Source: an uncultured Caulobacter sp. (GTDB lineage Bacteria > Pseudomonadota > Alphaproteobacteria > Caulobacterales > Caulobacteraceae). From it: a stretch of 64,000 bases of DNA. Each line of letters opens with the position of its first letter. The first letter of the stretch is position 1. The stretch lies in the NCBI GenBank assembly GCA_937925635.1, contig CALALX010000027.1:90301-154300 (forward strand). Direction: 5' to 3'. A program made the translations under genes and the position numbers. Shown here one piece after another: positions 51,919 through 62,341 of the stretch. A model generated the notes under the pieces. The model saw only the letters and a program-made list of their open reading frames with translations, did not search any database and had not been told where the DNA came from.

Positions 51919-52304
51919 GACAATGCGCCGAACACGCCCTCGATCTTCTCTTTCAGCACTTGAACCGTAAAAGGTTTGACCAAGTAGTTATTGACGCCGA
52001 ATTGAACGGCGCGCTGAACAAGATCTGAATCAGCCCGGCCGGTCAGCATGATGAAGGCGATCGAGCGGAACGGCGGGTGGGCGCGGACGGCGCGCAACAG
52101 GCCCAGGCCATCGAGCTTGGGCATGTTGTAGTCGGAGATCACCAGGTGCGCGGGCTGGGTCAGCAGCATGCGCAGCGCGGCCTCGCCGTCGGGGGCCTCG
52201 CGGATATCCTTGAACCCGAGCTGCTGCAGCCCGGACCGCACCAGGGTGCGGATCGTCATCTGGTCATCGACCACGAGGACGGAAATGGCGGAGGCGGCGG
52301 GCAT
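51915..52304 (-). CDS. Response regulator CheY (second)
   Basis: A 129-residue single-domain receiver. The phosphoacceptor is D58 in LVISDYNMPKLDG, with the acidic pair in VLVVDDQ, Thr in MLTGRAD and Lys in YLVKPF. It occupies the CheYII place of the che1 cluster, 6 nt after cheB. It probably binds the flagellar switch or acts as a phosphate sink. Confidence 0.9.
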   Translation of the reverse strand: MPAASAISVLVVDDQMTIRTLVRSGLQQLGFKDIREAPDGEAALRMLLTQPAHLVISDYNMPKLDGLGLLRAVRAHPPFRSIAFIMLTGRADSDLVQRAVQFGVNNYLVKPFTVQVLKEKIEGVFGALS

Positions 52305-52310
52305 CTGGCT

Positions 52311-53351
52311 CTATCCCTCAGCAGACACGGCGCAGGCGCCCAGCAGATGGGCTCCGATGCGCGTGATGGGGTACTGGCGCTCGACAGCGCCGATCTCGAA
52401 CGCCGCGCGGGGCATGCCGTAGACAACGCAACTGGCCTCGTCCTGGCCGAGCGTGCGGGCGCCGGCCTGGCGCATGGCGAGCAGTCCCTTCGCCCCGTCC
52501 CGGCCCATGCCCGTCAGGATGGCGCCAGCGGCCTTGCCGCCCACCGCCTTCACGACGGACTCGAACAGCACGTCGACGGAGGGCGAGTGGCCGTTGACGG
52601 GCTCGCCTTCGACAAGGCGGCAGCGCAGCTGATTGCCGGTCCGGTGCACGGTCAGATGCCGCGCGCCGCCGGGGGCCAGGAACACGCGGCCGTGCTCGAG
52701 CAGGTCGCCGTCCTCGGCCTCCGTCACATGGGCCGCCGAGGCGTTGTCGAGGCGCTTGGCGAAGCTCTTGGTGAAGGTCGCCGGCATGTGCTGGGTGATC
52801 AGGGTCGGCGGGCAGTTGGCCGGAAAGCCCGAGATGACCTGCAGCAGGGCCTCGACCCCGCCGGTCGACGAGCCGATCGCGGCGATGTTGCCGTTCGGTC
52901 GGAAGACGCCCCCCGCGGACGCGGCGGCGGCCCGCGGCGCATCTCCGAGCGGGCGCAGACGGGATCGCGCGGCGGCCTTCACCTTGTCCGCGAGGCCGGC
53001 GAAGGCCTCATTGGCGGTCACGCCGGGGCCGGGCTTGCCGACGCAGTCCACGGCGCCGAGCGCGAGCGCCTCGATGGTCGTGTCGGCGCCCGCCTGGGTC
53101 AGGGTCGAGATCATGATCACCGGCGTCGGGCGCAGCCGCATGATCCGCTCGAGGAACTCGATGCCGTTCATGTTCGGCATCTCGACGTCGAGGGTGACGA
53201 CGTCCGGATTGAGTCGCTTGATCGCCTCGCGGGCTTCCAGCGGATCGCCCGCGGACCCGACCACCTCGATGTCGGGGTCGCGGCGCAGGACGGCGGCGAT
53301 CACGCCGCGCATGGTCGCGGAATCGTCGACGATGAGAACGCGGGTGGTCAC
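52311..53351 (-). CDS. cheB: Chemotaxis methylesterase CheB
   Basis: A 346-residue protein-glutamate methylesterase/glutaminase. The receiver domain has D55 in [13 protein letters not shown]. The esterase domain shows the nucleophile Ser in [13 protein letters not shown], His in ITQHMPATF and Asp in [10 protein letters not shown]. The linker between them is alanine-rich. A GTG start overlaps the cheR stop (TGTGA). It removes methyl groups from chemoreceptors when phosphorylated by CheA. Confidence 0.95.
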   Translation of the reverse strand: MTTRVLIVDDSATMRGVIAAVLRRDPDIEVVGSAGDPLEAREAIKRLNPDVVTLDVEMPNMNGIEFLERIMRLRPTPVIMISTLTQAGADTTIEALALGAVDCVGKPGPGVTANEAFAGLADKVKAAARSRLRPLGDAPRAAAASAGGVFRPNGNIAAIGSSTGGVEALLQVISGFPANCPPTLITQHMPATFTKSFAKRLDNASAAHVTEAEDGDLLEHGRVFLAPGGARHLTVHRTGNQLRCRLVEGEPVNGHSPSVDVLFESVVKAVGGKAAGAILTGMGRDGAKGLLAMRQAGARTLGQDEASCVVYGMPRAAFEIGAVERQYPITRIGAHLLGACAVSAEG

Positions 53352-54223
53352 AGCTGGCCTCCCGTCCGGTAGACAGTGAGTCCGTCGCTGGTCAGTCGGC
53401 CGCCGTCGCCGCTGACCCGCTCGGAATGGCCGATGTAGAGCCGCGCGCCGGGGCTCATCACATCGATGAACTTGCGCCAGACCGTCTCCTGGGTGGCGTC
53501 GTCGAAGTAGATCACCACGTTGCGGCAGAAGATGACGTCGAAGCGGCCCTTCATCGGCCAGGGCTTGATCAGGTTCAGCTCGCGGAAGGCGATCAGCTCC
53601 TGCACCTCCGGGTCGACCCGCCACATGTCGCCGCCCGCGTCGGGGGCCCGGTGCAGGTACTTGCGGACGTTGGCCGGGACCGGTTCGATCGCTTCGCGGC
53701 TGTAGACGCCCTCGCGGGCGGTCTGGACCACGTTGGGATCGATGTCGCTGGCCAGGATCTTGATGTCGTAGCGCGCGGCGTCCGGCAGCACCGACAGCAC
53801 GGTGAGGGCCATCGAATAGGGCTCCTGCCCCGTCGAACAGGCGGCGGACCAAAGTCGGACGCGGCCGCCGGACCTGGCCCGCGCGGCCAGCGCCGGCATC
53901 ACCGTGTCGCGCAGGTGATCGAAGTGGTGCGGCTCGCGGAAGAACCGGGTGACGTTGGTGGTCAGGGCGGCCAGCATCGCCTGCCGCTCGTCGATCCCGT
54001 CGTTGCCCTGGATCAGCTTGCAGTACTCGCGGAAGCTGGACAGGCCCAGCGTGCGCAGACGCTTGGCCAGACGCGAGTAGACCAGGGTGGCCTTGGTGTC
54101 GGGCAGGTAGATGCCCGCGTCGCCGTGAAGCACCGTGGCGATCGTCCGGAAGTCCTCGGTCGTGAAGGCGAATTCACGGCCGGCGTCTTTCGGTTGCGTG
54201 GTGGCGAATTCTGCGCCGGCCAT
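53348..54223 (-). CDS. cheR: Chemotaxis methyltransferase CheR
   Basis: A 291-residue SAM-dependent receptor methyltransferase. The N-terminal helical domain ([21 protein letters not shown]) is followed by the SAM domain with [47 protein letters not shown] and [15 protein letters not shown]. No TPR extension is present. It methylates glutamates on chemoreceptors and balances CheB, its downstream neighbour. Confidence 0.95.
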   Translation of the reverse strand: MAGAEFATTQPKDAGREFAFTTEDFRTIATVLHGDAGIYLPDTKATLVYSRLAKRLRTLGLSSFREYCKLIQGNDGIDERQAMLAALTTNVTRFFREPHHFDHLRDTVMPALAARARSGGRVRLWSAACSTGQEPYSMALTVLSVLPDAARYDIKILASDIDPNVVQTAREGVYSREAIEPVPANVRKYLHRAPDAGGDMWRVDPEVQELIAFRELNLIKPWPMKGRFDVIFCRNVVIYFDDATQETVWRKFIDVMSPGARLYIGHSERVSGDGGRLTSDGLTVYRTGGQL

Positions 54224-54228
54224 TGCTG

Positions 54229-54702
54229 TCAGGCAGCCTCCGCCTGGTGAGCGTCGAGGACGAGACCCAGATCGATCAGGCTGATCATCCGGCCCTCCAG
54301 GGCGATCAGACCCTTCACGAAGCTCTGCATCTGGTCGCCGGCCAGATCCGGGGTCTTCTGGACCACGTGATCGGCAGTCGAAAGGATGTCGCAGACCGCG
54401 TCGACCAGCAGGCCGACGACCTTGCTGCCGATCTGGACGACGATGATGACGTGGCGCGCGGTCTCGACCGCCGTGCCCAGGCCCAACCGATCCGCCAGGT
54501 CGACCACCGGCAGGACCGCGCCGCGCAGGTTGATCACGCCGCGGACGAAGCGGGGCGAGTGGGGCACCGGCGTCGCCGGCGTCCAGCCGCGGATCTCGCG
54601 GACCGCCATGATGTCCACGCAGAACTCCTGCTCCCCGATGCGGAAGGAGATCAGTTCGCTGCCGTCGCGGCCGTCGAGGGAAAGCTCGGTCATGATCGTC
54701 AT
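54229..54702 (-). CDS. cheW: Chemotaxis coupling protein CheW
   Basis: A 157-residue CheW-domain protein linking chemoreceptors to CheA. The sequence [41 protein letters not shown] and [11 protein letters not shown] shows the family pattern through residues 15-150. The ATG overlaps the cheA stop (ATGA), so the two are translated together. Confidence 0.95.
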   Translation of the reverse strand: MTIMTELSLDGRDGSELISFRIGEQEFCVDIMAVREIRGWTPATPVPHSPRFVRGVINLRGAVLPVVDLADRLGLGTAVETARHVIIVVQIGSKVVGLLVDAVCDILSTADHVVQKTPDLAGDQMQSFVKGLIALEGRMISLIDLGLVLDAHQAEAA

Positions 54703-57053
54703 CCAGTCAGGGCGAGGGTTTCGACGCGCTGCGGCGCCTTGCGATGGGCGGTGACAAGCCCGTCGATATCGAGGATCAGGGCGACGCGGCCGTCGCCCAG
54801 AATGGTGGCCGCGGCGACGCCGTCGGTCGGCTTGTAGTTGGTCTCGAGGCTCTTGATCACGACCTGGCGCTGGCCCTGGATGTGATCGACCATCAGGGCC
54901 ACCTGGCCGGCGACCTCGCTCTCGACCAGCAGGGCGACGCCCTCAGTCGGATCGAACTTCGACTTCCCGAAGCCGAGCGCCGCGCCGGTGTCGACCAGCG
55001 GCACGAAGGCGTCGCGGATCTTGAGCACGAAGTTGTTCGGACCCAGCGGCCGGACATCGCCCTGCCGGGGCTTGAGGCTTTCGATGATCGTCGTCAGCGG
55101 CGCGACCAGGGTCTGGTCGCCGACGGTGACCACCATGCCGTCCAGCACCGCGAGCGTCAGCGGCAGGCTGAGCGAGAAGCGCGAACCCTGGCCAGGCGTG
55201 GAGACGATGGTGATGCGACCGCCGAGCGCCTGGACCGAACGCTTGACCACGTCCATGCCGACGCCGCGCCCCGAAATGTCCGACACAGTGGCGGCGGTCG
55301 AGAAGCCCGGCGCGAAGATCAGGTTGTCGATCTCCTCGTCGGTCATCTGGGCTTCGGGCGCGATCAGGCCCTTCTCGATGGCCTTGGCCTTGACCCGGGC
55401 GCGATCGACGCCGCGACCATCGTCGGAGACCTCGATGACGATGCGACCGCTGCGGTGGGCCGCGGTGAGCCGTACGGTCCCTTCGGCCGGCTTGCCCGCG
55501 GCCTCGCGCTCGGCCGGAGTCTCCAGACCGTGATCGATGGCGTTGCGGATCATGTGGGTGATCGGGTCGGAGAGCTTCTCGACCACGGTCTTGTCGACCT
55601 CGGTGCCCTCGCCCTCGGTCACCAGGCGAACCCGCTTGTGCGTCGCCTCGCCGACCTCTCGGACCAGGCGCGGCATGCGCTGGAACACCGACTTCACCGG
55701 CTGGGCGCGGATGGCCATGACGCTGTCCTGGATGCCGCGGGTCAGCAGCTCCAGATCGGTGAGCGCCAGGTTGACGTCGGTCGCCTTGCCGGCCCCGCTT
55801 TCCATGACCCGCTGGGCGAGCATGGCCTGGTTGATGACTAGCTCGCCGACCAGGTTGATGAGGCGATCGACGCGGTCGAGGTCGACGCGGATCGTTTGCG
55901 GCGGCGGAGGGGCGGCGGACGCCTGCGCCGCGGCCTGGCTCTGAGCGGCGGCCGACGACGCCGACGGCGCCGACGGCGCGGCCTGGGTCAGGGCTTCGAC
56001 CGGCGGCGCCAGGTCCATGATGCTGACGACCTTGGCGGGCTCCGGCTCGACCGCGGCGACGGGCTCGGGCGGCGCGGCGGCGAGCAGCGAAGCGAGCAGG
56101 TCCGCGGGGGCCTCCGGCGCGTCGGCCGCTTCCGGCGCGACGGCGGCGGGCGCCGCGGCCGGCGGTTCGGTGGCGGCCAGCAGCAGCGCGGCGATGTCCG
56201 GGCCGACCGATGCCGGTCCGTCGCGCGTGATCTCGAGATCGCAGTCCTCGTCGACGAAGGCGAAGGCCTCGCGGATGTCCTCCTCATGCACCGTGCCGGG
56301 CAGGCGCACGGTCCATCCGAGATAGGAGCCGGCCGGGTCCATCTCGTCCAGCGTCGGCAGGGCCTCGTCGTTGACGGTGATGACGGCGTCGCCGAGGCTG
56401 CTGAGCTCGCGGAGGACCAGCGCCGAGTCGTTAGCCTTGGCGTACAGGGTCGCATGGGGCGCGAAGCTGACGATCCAGTCCGGCGTCTCGCCGTCAGCGC
56501 CCGCGGCCGCCTCGACGTCCGGCGCGACGCCGACGCCAGCGAGCAGGGCCGAGATATCGACATCGGCCGAGGATTCCGCCGCCGGCAGGTCGAGCGAGAT
56601 CATCTGCGGCTTGAAGTCGAGACCTTCGATCTCGTCCGGCTGCGCTTCATATTCGGCCGCGGCGGCTCCGCCGATGGTGTGGGACATGATCGCAGCGGCG
56701 ATCTGTTCCGACCGCGCCTCGTCGGCGACTCCGCCGTCGCGCGCGGCGGCGACATGGTCGGCCAGCATGTCGGCGGCGCGCAACAGCGTCGCGACGACCG
56801 CTTCGGTCGGCTCGACCTGCGACGATCGGATCTGGTCGAGCAGGGTCTCGAAGACGTGGCTGAAGCGGACGAGCGGATCGAGGCCGAAGGCCCCGCCGCC
56901 GCCTTTCACGGAGTGCACCGCGCGAAACACCGAATTGATCGTCTCGGCGTCGGCGGAGCCCTGCTCCATGGCCATCAGGCCTTCCTCGAGCTGAGCGAGA
57001 AGCTCATCGCACTCGATGAAGAAGGTCGTCCGGATGGCGTCCATCGGATCCAT
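54699..57053 (-). CDS. cheA: Chemotaxis histidine kinase CheA
   Basis: A 784-residue kinase. The N-terminal Hpt domain has the phosphorylation site H47 ([13 protein letters not shown]). A long Ala/Pro-rich linker (about 295-375) follows. Next come the dimer domain, the ATP-binding domain ([33 protein letters not shown]) and the CheW-like regulatory domain ([20 protein letters not shown]). Segments between residues 120 and 290 resemble the P2-like and acidic spacer regions. It phosphorylates CheY and CheB. Second most upstream kinase-pathway gene after cheX-cheY. Confidence 0.95.
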   Translation of the reverse strand: MDPMDAIRTTFFIECDELLAQLEEGLMAMEQGSADAETINSVFRAVHSVKGGGGAFGLDPLVRFSHVFETLLDQIRSSQVEPTEAVVATLLRAADMLADHVAAARDGGVADEARSEQIAAAIMSHTIGGAAAAEYEAQPDEIEGLDFKPQMISLDLPAAESSADVDISALLAGVGVAPDVEAAAGADGETPDWIVSFAPHATLYAKANDSALVLRELSSLGDAVITVNDEALPTLDEMDPAGSYLGWTVRLPGTVHEEDIREAFAFVDEDCDLEITRDGPASVGPDIAALLLAATEPPAAAPAAVAPEAADAPEAPADLLASLLAAAPPEPVAAVEPEPAKVVSIMDLAPPVEALTQAAPSAPSASSAAAQSQAAAQASAAPPPPQTIRVDLDRVDRLINLVGELVINQAMLAQRVMESGAGKATDVNLALTDLELLTRGIQDSVMAIRAQPVKSVFQRMPRLVREVGEATHKRVRLVTEGEGTEVDKTVVEKLSDPITHMIRNAIDHGLETPAEREAAGKPAEGTVRLTAAHRSGRIVIEVSDDGRGVDRARVKAKAIEKGLIAPEAQMTDEEIDNLIFAPGFSTAATVSDISGRGVGMDVVKRSVQALGGRITIVSTPGQGSRFSLSLPLTLAVLDGMVVTVGDQTLVAPLTTIIESLKPRQGDVRPLGPNNFVLKIRDAFVPLVDTGAALGFGKSKFDPTEGVALLVESEVAGQVALMVDHIQGQRQVVIKSLETNYKPTDGVAAATILGDGRVALILDIDGLVTAHRKAPQRVETLALTG

Positions 57054-57075
57054 GTGGAACTACCTCTTGAGACCC

Positions 57076-57441
57076 TTAGGCCGCGACCCGACGAATGGCT
57101 TCGACCAGCTTGACCGGATCGAACGGCTTGACGATCCAGCCCGTCGCGCCGGCGGCGCGGGCGCGGGCCTTTTTCTCGGGCTCGCTCTCGGTCGTGAGAA
57201 CCAGGATGGGCGTGGTCATGGCGGCCCCTTCCGATCGGACGGCCTCGATGAAGCCGAAGCCATCCAGTCGCGGCATGTTGATGTCCGTGACGATCACGTC
57301 CGGGCGCTCGGTCTGCAGGACCTCAAGGCCGTGCATGCCGTCTTCGGCGGTGATCACCTGATAACCGGCCTGCCGAAGCGTGTGGCCGAGCATTTCACGG
57401 ATAGTGCGGGAGTCATCGACGGCGAGGATAGTGAGGCTCAC
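57076..57441 (-). CDS. Response regulator CheY (first)
   Basis: A 121-residue receiver. The acidic pair is in ILAVDDSRTIREML, the phosphoacceptor is D53 in VIVTDINMPRLDG, Thr in LVLTTES and Lys in WIVKPFD. It uses a GTG start overlapping the cheX stop (GTGA). It is the CheYI position of che1, directly before cheA, and is a likely phosphorylated output of this kinase. Confidence 0.92.
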   Translation of the reverse strand: MSLTILAVDDSRTIREMLGHTLRQAGYQVITAEDGMHGLEVLQTERPDVIVTDINMPRLDGFGFIEAVRSEGAAMTTPILVLTTESEPEKKARARAAGATGWIVKPFDPVKLVEAIRRVAA

Positions 57442-57728
57442 GGGAGACAGTCCTCTTGCGGGCGGATCCAATCGGCGGCGCCCATGAGGGCTAGACCGTT
57501 CTCGAAGGCGGGTGAAACTGACGAAAATGCGAAGGGCTTGCCGTCCGCGTCCCAGGTCACGCGGGCCGAAGCCAGCACCTGGAAGCAAGGACCGCTGAGG
57601 CGCTCGACGTCGGACGCGTCGAGGGTCAGCGGCGCGCCGCGGCGGCCGAGCAGGGCGTCACGCAAGGGCGAGGCCTGATCGAGACCGAGGATTGGCCCGA
57701 GCTTCAGTGGTTCGATATCTATGGTCAC
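57438..57728 (-). CDS. CheX-like STAS-domain protein of the che1 cluster
   Basis: A 96-residue single STAS domain. The core LTLDASDVERLSGPCFQVLAS carries the helix with the Ser that anti-sigma-like partners phosphorylate in other STAS proteins. In the Caulobacter che1 cluster a small gene named cheX occupies this place as first gene after mcpA. The name is given by position; it is not the CheX phosphatase of Thermotoga. GTG start at 57728. It is the first gene of the leftward che operon. Confidence 0.78.
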   Translation of the reverse strand: MTIDIEPLKLGPILGLDQASPLRDALLGRRGAPLTLDASDVERLSGPCFQVLASARVTWDADGKPFAFSSVSPAFENGLALMGAADWIRPQEDCLP

Positions 57729-57741
57729 CCCCGCCCCTTCT

Positions 57742-57835
57742 TCTGCGCGCGCGAACGCATGGTCGGGGCCGATTCACCGCCCCTGATCGCATTCTGCTGC
57801 GTGACTTGATCAATCTGGTTAACGGCGGCGTTGAC
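57742..57835 (-). pseudogene. Decayed C-terminal end of a chemoreceptor gene
   Basis: On the minus strand, 57788-57835 reads [16 protein letters not shown], which matches [16 protein letters not shown] in the intact receptor at 47889-49700. After a shorter and shifted stretch, HAFARAEE (about 57742-57761) corresponds to SHALAQQA. It lies directly before cheX, where mcpA stands in the Caulobacter che1 cluster. The rest of the receptor is missing. Confidence 0.72.
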
Positions 57836-58261
57836 TCTGTTGGGAAATTTCACGGGCCTCGGCGCGGCCGGGCGGGGTTGGCAAGCGACGCCGGCGATGC
57901 CGAAGCCGCGACCTCCCACGACGATCCCTGCGCGATCAATTTTGTCATAAACTTCAACATCTTGGCATGACGCCGGAGCCAAGGCCTCGTCCGCGCCGGC
58001 CCTTCCGGCCACGGCGCCGAACAGGGGTGCGCGCGCCAGGGAGGGCCGCTTGAACGGCGGCTCGACGCCCTCCCGCTCGCTCGCGACATTAAGACCCGAA
58101 GAGGCCGACACTCCGTCGACGGTCGCCGGTTCGCCGGAATCTAGTTGAAGCATCGCCCGCACGCCCCGGATGCTGGTTCCCGTAGGGGCATGGCTGACAA
58201 GATTGGGAAAATTATTGGTTAAATGCGAGAACGGCCGGGCAGGCGGAGCCCCTGGCCGCCG
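57836..58261. other. Intergenic region with no supported gene
   Basis: This stretch, with the receptor remnant next to it, lies between cheX and the XRE-cupin gene. An open frame on the minus strand runs through it but has no family features apart from the remnant. A promoter for the che operon should lie near its left end. I saw no clear CtrA pair (TTAA-N7-TTAA) and no strong hairpin. Confidence 0.6.
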
Positions 58262-58873
58262 TCAACCGGTCGCGTCTCCGGCGATGACCAGCAGGGCCTG
58301 GCACGGCTTGGCCCCCACCCTGACCAGAGCATAGCCGGCCCTGGCGTCGAAATAGACGCCGTCCCCAGCGGCCAGGTGCAGCGGCGCATACAGCTCCGAA
58401 TGCAGCGCCAGGGCGCCGTCGAGCACGGTGATCCAGGCCTCGCCATCGCCGCGTCGAAATCCGTCCTGACCATCGACGCTGTCGGCCTCGACCTCGCAGA
58501 GGATCGGCGTGAAGGCCTTGCGGATCAGGTCGGCGCCGCCGACCAGGCTCCGTCCCCAAGGCAGCATGACCGGCGCGCCCTCGCCGGCCCGAACCACCGC
58601 ACGACGCCCCATGGCCGTCGGCGGCGGCGCTACGGCGGTCGCGCCCAGCGCGCCGTCCGCCTCGGCGCCGATCAGCCGCGCCATGTCGATCTCGAGGCCT
58701 TTGCAGATACGCAGCAGGTTCTCGTAGCTGAGTGAGGTCTGGCCAAGTTCGACCTTGGACAGGGTCGACAGCGGCACGCCGGAGCGCTCGCTTAGCTGGG
58801 CGAGGGTCCACCCCCCGGCCAGACGCAGCTTGCGGATGGCGAGACCTGCCTCTGCCGACAGACGCGAACGCAT
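58262..58873 (-). CDS. XRE-family regulator with cupin domain
   Basis: A 203-residue regulator from the ATG at 58873, with GAGG upstream. The N-terminal HTH (WTLAQLSERSGVPLSTLSKVE, about residues 20-40) is followed by a C-terminal cupin (GEAWITVLDGALALHSELY, then LAAGDGVYFDARAGYALVRVG). This layout is common for regulators of amino-acid or sugar-acid use (PuuR/SutR-like). It lies at the downstream end of the ggt-dhdps-SDR-rraA-dlh group and may control it. Confidence 0.88.
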   Translation of the reverse strand: MRSRLSAEAGLAIRKLRLAGGWTLAQLSERSGVPLSTLSKVELGQTSLSYENLLRICKGLEIDMARLIGAEADGALGATAVAPPPTAMGRRAVVRAGEGAPVMLPWGRSLVGGADLIRKAFTPILCEVEADSVDGQDGFRRGDGEAWITVLDGALALHSELYAPLHLAAGDGVYFDARAGYALVRVGAKPCQALLVIAGDATG

Positions 58874-58966
58874 TGAACCTCGTCGAGGGGCTAAGTGAAG
58901 GGCGTTCACAGAACACGAGTCGGCGGCCATAGAAATCACCCGCCCGTGACAAATGAGAACAGCCTG

Positions 58967-59875
58967 CTATCGAGGCGCCAGCGCCCGCGCGAAGAAGGCC
59001 TCCGCCCTCGTCCGAACGTCCGCAGTGGCCGCCGCGTTGGCCGGAACGCCCTGCCGGCGCTTCCCCGGGTCGTCGAAGCTGTGGGTTACGTCCGGATACA
59101 TCGTCAGCTCTATGTCGCTGCCGAGCTTGCGGCTGCGCTCAACGAATTTCGTGCAGAGCGCCGGCGAGACCTCCTCGTCAGCCGTCCCCATGAAGACGCG
59201 GACCGGCGCGTAGGCCTTGTAGCCGGCCCTGTCGAAGCGCTTCTTGAGTCCGCAGCCCGGGTAGAAGACCAGCGCCGCGCGGAAGCCGAGCTTGCGCATG
59301 TCGCCGGGCTTGTCGTCGGCCATGGTCGCCAGCGTCGCGCTGGCGCCATTCGACCAGCCCATCAGGCCGATGCGGTCGCCGTCCACGCCCGGCAGGCCGC
59401 GCAGGAATTTCAGGGCGCCATAGGCGTCCAACGGCCGGATGGTCACCTCGTCGATCGAGGCCGGCCGCTCGCTGTAGGTCCCGGCCGCGAAGCCCCCCGG
59501 GTATCCACGGGCGCTGAAGCTATCGACCAGCAGCACATAGTAGCCGCGCTCCGCCCAGTAGCGGGCCCAGAACCTATGCCGCATCGAGATCGTCGAGGCG
59601 TTGAAGGTCCCGTCCGCCAGGCTTGAGAAGATCCCCGCGCGACCATGCATCAGCACCACCGCCGGCGCCTTCGGCGCGGGCGTGACGGGCCGGTACAGGT
59701 AGCCATTGATCCTGCCGGTGGCGGTGTCGAGCGTCTGGAACTCGACCAGCTCGCCCGCGGAGACCGTCCTGGCGGCGGCGGTCGGCGTGGCGGTCTCCGC
59801 CGCCTGGGCGACGGCGAGCTGCGGGACGGCGGCGAGACCGACTGCGACCGCGGCGAGGGTGGCGAAACGTCTCAT
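58967..59875 (-). CDS. Secreted dienelactone hydrolase-family protein
   Basis: A 302-residue alpha/beta hydrolase with a signal peptide (cleavage near LAVAQAAE). The nucleophile Ser lies in LMGWSNGASATL, the acid probably in MGTADEEVSPAL, and the His in YPDVTHSFDDPGKR. VVLMHGRAGIFSS gives the oxyanion region. Dienelactone hydrolases open lactones or cleave esters. Export to the periplasm suggests a polymer- or ester-derived substrate. Ninety-three nt separate it from the XRE-cupin gene. Confidence 0.85.
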   Translation of the reverse strand: MRRFATLAAVAVGLAAVPQLAVAQAAETATPTAAARTVSAGELVEFQTLDTATGRINGYLYRPVTPAPKAPAVVLMHGRAGIFSSLADGTFNASTISMRHRFWARYWAERGYYVLLVDSFSARGYPGGFAAGTYSERPASIDEVTIRPLDAYGALKFLRGLPGVDGDRIGLMGWSNGASATLATMADDKPGDMRKLGFRAALVFYPGCGLKKRFDRAGYKAYAPVRVFMGTADEEVSPALCTKFVERSRKLGSDIELTMYPDVTHSFDDPGKRRQGVPANAAATADVRTRAEAFFARALAPR

Positions 59876-59884
59876 GTCGACCTC

Positions 59885-60595
59885 CTAGAACCCCTGCGTC
59901 GCTTTCCAGGCCTCGTATCGGGCCCTTGTCTCGTCATTAGCGGGATAGAGGCCCGGCAGCGGCACGCCGCGTTCCACCTCGGTGACAATCCAGCCTTCCA
60001 GCCGTTCCTGCTCGACGCCCTCGGCGGCGACCTGCTCGACGAGATCGGCGGGGATCACCACCGCGCCGTCCTGGTCGGCGACGATCACGTCGTCCGGGAA
60101 GATGGCCACGCCGCCGCAGGAGACAGGCTCCTGCCAACCGACAAAGGTCAGGCCGGCGACCGACGGCGGGGCCGCGACGCCGGCGCACCAGACCGGCAGG
60201 CCCGTGGCCTTCACGCCGACCGCATCGCGGACCACGCCGTCGGTGATCATGGCCGCCACGCCGCGCTTGACCATGCGCGCGCAGAGGATGTCGCCGAACA
60301 CCCCGGCGTCGGTGCAGCCAAGGCCGTCGATGACCACCACGACGCCCTCCGGCATGTCCTCGATGGCGGCGCGGGTCGACCGCGGCGAGGCCCAGGAGGC
60401 CGGCGTGGCCAGGTCCTCGCGGGCCGGCACGAAGCGCATGGTGAAGGCCTTGCCGGCCACGCGGCCTTCAGCGGCGGCGTACGGGAGGGCGCCGCGCAGC
60501 CAGACGTTCCGCAGCCCTTTCTTGAGCAGGATGGTGGTCAGGGTCCCTGTCGAGATGGTCTCGAGCGTGGCCTTGAGCTTGGGGTCGAGGGACAT
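59885..60595 (-). CDS. RraA-family protein (HMG aldolase/oxaloacetate decarboxylase type)
   Basis: A 236-residue RraA-fold protein. The family active-site motif is in GDILCARMVKRGVAAMITDG followed by VVRD, which holds the Arg and Asp used for the metal and 2-oxo acid in 4-hydroxy-4-methyl-2-oxoglutarate aldolases. The segments VVVIDGLG and DDVIVADQDGAVVIP are also typical. Together with the DHDPS-like lyase and SDR it suggests breakdown of a 2-oxo acid. It lies 9 nt before the hydrolase gene. Confidence 0.88.
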   Translation of the reverse strand: MSLDPKLKATLETISTGTLTTILLKKGLRNVWLRGALPYAAAEGRVAGKAFTMRFVPAREDLATPASWASPRSTRAAIEDMPEGVVVVIDGLGCTDAGVFGDILCARMVKRGVAAMITDGVVRDAVGVKATGLPVWCAGVAAPPSVAGLTFVGWQEPVSCGGVAIFPDDVIVADQDGAVVIPADLVEQVAAEGVEQERLEGWIVTEVERGVPLPGLYPANDETRARYEAWKATQGF

Positions 60596-60609
60596 GGCGG
60601 GCGTCTTTC

Positions 60610-61395
60610 TCAGATCGAGGCGATTTGGCCGCCGTCCACCCGGACGGTCGAGCCGGTGACGTAGGAGGCGCGGGCGGAGGCGAGGAAGGCGACAACGTCG
60701 GCATACTCCCGGGGCTCCCCGTAGCGGCCGGCCGGGATGGCGCCGAGGCTGGCGGCCTCGACCTGGTCGACCGACCGCCCCTCCCGCTCGGCCCGCTTCT
60801 CGTCGAGAAAGCGGGTGCGGTCGGTGGCGATGCGCCCGGGGACGACGATGTTGCAGGTGACGCCGTCGCGGGCGACCTCGCGCGCCAGGGTCTTGGACCA
60901 GCCGACCAGCGACAGCCGCAGGGCGTTGGAGATGGCGAGGTTGGCGATCGGCGCGATGACGCCCGATGAGGTCGAGGTGATGATCCGGCCCCACTTGCGG
61001 GCGATCATGCCCGGCAGCACGCGGTCGGTGGCGGCGATCACCGAGGCGACCATGGCCTGGAATTGCGCCGCCCACAGGTCCGGGGACTGTCCCGCGGCGG
61101 TCGTCGGCGGCGGTCCGCCGGTGTTGTTGACTAGGATGTCGACGCCCCCGAACGCGGTCTCGACCGCGCCGACATTCCCGTCGATGACCGAAAGATCGGC
61201 CAGGTCCCACGTCAGCGCCAGGGCCCGGACTCCGAGCGCCTCGATCTCGCCGACGAGCGCCTTGAGGGCGGCTTCATTGCGGGCGGCGACGGCGACGTTG
61301 GCGCCCTCGGCGGCCAGACCCAGGGCGATGGCGCGGCCCAGGCCGCTTGAGGCGCCGAGCACCAACGCGGTCTTTCCGGAGATACCGAGGTCCAT
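60610..61395 (-). CDS. SDR-family oxidoreductase with atypical active site
   Basis: A 261-residue SDR. The cofactor motif GASSGLG (residues 14-20) and NNTGG in the fourth strand are intact. The usual YxxxK is absent: the aligned stretch is [18 protein letters not shown], so Tyr is Leu and Lys is Asn. A Ser in STSSGVIAP is kept. A known SDR subgroup has the same SN..R pattern, so it is probably functional but with different chemistry. It is 14 nt before the RraA gene. Confidence 0.88.
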   Translation of the reverse strand: MDLGISGKTALVLGASSGLGRAIALGLAAEGANVAVAARNEAALKALVGEIEALGVRALALTWDLADLSVIDGNVGAVETAFGGVDILVNNTGGPPPTTAAGQSPDLWAAQFQAMVASVIAATDRVLPGMIARKWGRIITSTSSGVIAPIANLAISNALRLSLVGWSKTLAREVARDGVTCNIVVPGRIATDRTRFLDEKRAEREGRSVDQVEAASLGAIPAGRYGEPREYADVVAFLASARASYVTGSTVRVDGGQIASI

Positions 61396-61406
61396 GGATC
61401 GTCTTC

Positions 61407-62330
61407 CTAGGCGGCGCGGGTGTCGAAACGGGCGAGGCGAGCCAGCAGATAGTCCACTTCCGCCCGCGCCCGATCGGTCAGGGCCTGGGCCGGCTTGCGC
61501 TGGTAGTCGCTGGCGATGACGCCGCGTTTCTTGAGAATGTACTTTCGGACGGCCAGACCGACGCCCTGCTGATGCTCGTAGCGCAGCAGGGGCAGATGGG
61601 CGTCGAACAGGTCGTGGGCGGCGTCGCGGCGGCCGGCGCGGGCATGCTCGACCAGCTCGACCAGCATGTCGGGGAAGGCATAGCCGGTCATGGCGCCGTC
61701 GGCTCCGCGCTCGGTCTCGAAGTCGAGGAACAGACCGCCGTTGCCGCACAGGATCGAGATCGGGCGCATCGAGCCGTCGGCCTGGTAGCCGCGCAGGGCG
61801 GTGATCTTCTCCAGCCCCGGCCAGTCCTCGTGCTTGAGCATCACGCAGCGCTCGTTGTCCTGGACGATGCGGCGGATGACGCCCGGCGTCATCTGGACGG
61901 TCAGCGTCAGCGGGTAGTCCTGCAGCACCCAGGGCGTGTCTCGGCCCACCGCCTCGGCGGCGCCCGCGAAGTAGCCGACGATCTGGTCGTCGGTGCGCAG
62001 GTTCGGCGGCGAGCCGATCATCACGCCGGCGGCGCCGACCTCCATCACCGCCTTCGCCAGCGTCCCCATCGCCGCGAAGCCCGGCGCCGACACGCCGACC
62101 ACCACCGGCAGGCCGGTGCGCTTGATCACACGCGTGGCGAAGGTCAGGGCCTCGGCCTGGTCCAGCTTGGGCGCCTCGCCGAGGATGCCCAGGATGGTCA
62201 GGCCGTCGACGCCGACCTGCTCGTAGAAGTCGACCATGCGGTCGGCGGACTCCAGGTCGACCGCGCCATCGGGCGTGAAGGGCGTCACCGCGATCGCATA
62301 GACGCCGCGCGAGCTCTCGTTGAAGGGCAT
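61407..62330 (-). CDS. Dihydrodipicolinate synthase-family lyase
   Basis: A 307-residue TIM-barrel Schiff-base aldolase. The catalytic residues appear as Y139 in VLQDYPLT and K166 in [17 protein letters not shown] stands where GTTGE is found in DapA, so it is not the lysine-pathway enzyme. Members of this family cleave or condense pyruvate-type 2-oxo acids. It lies 11 nt from both neighbours in the leftward operon. Confidence 0.9.
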   Translation of the reverse strand: MPFNESSRGVYAIAVTPFTPDGAVDLESADRMVDFYEQVGVDGLTILGILGEAPKLDQAEALTFATRVIKRTGLPVVVGVSAPGFAAMGTLAKAVMEVGAAGVMIGSPPNLRTDDQIVGYFAGAAEAVGRDTPWVLQDYPLTLTVQMTPGVIRRIVQDNERCVMLKHEDWPGLEKITALRGYQADGSMRPISILCGNGGLFLDFETERGADGAMTGYAFPDMLVELVEHARAGRRDAAHDLFDAHLPLLRYEHQQGVGLAVRKYILKKRGVIASDYQRKPAQALTDRARAEVDYLLARLARFDTRAA

Positions 62331-62341
62331 TGTCCGGGATC

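Noticed and set aside
57813..57840. GTTAAC beside GTTGAC as a CtrA site for the che operon
   Set aside because: The second half does not match TTAA at 7-nt spacing, and the bases belong to the chemoreceptor remnant.
57725..58162. Minus-strand 145-codon frame as a gene
   Set aside because: Only about 16 codons resemble a known protein (chemoreceptor end); the rest has no family features and no ribosome-binding site. It is called a remnant instead.
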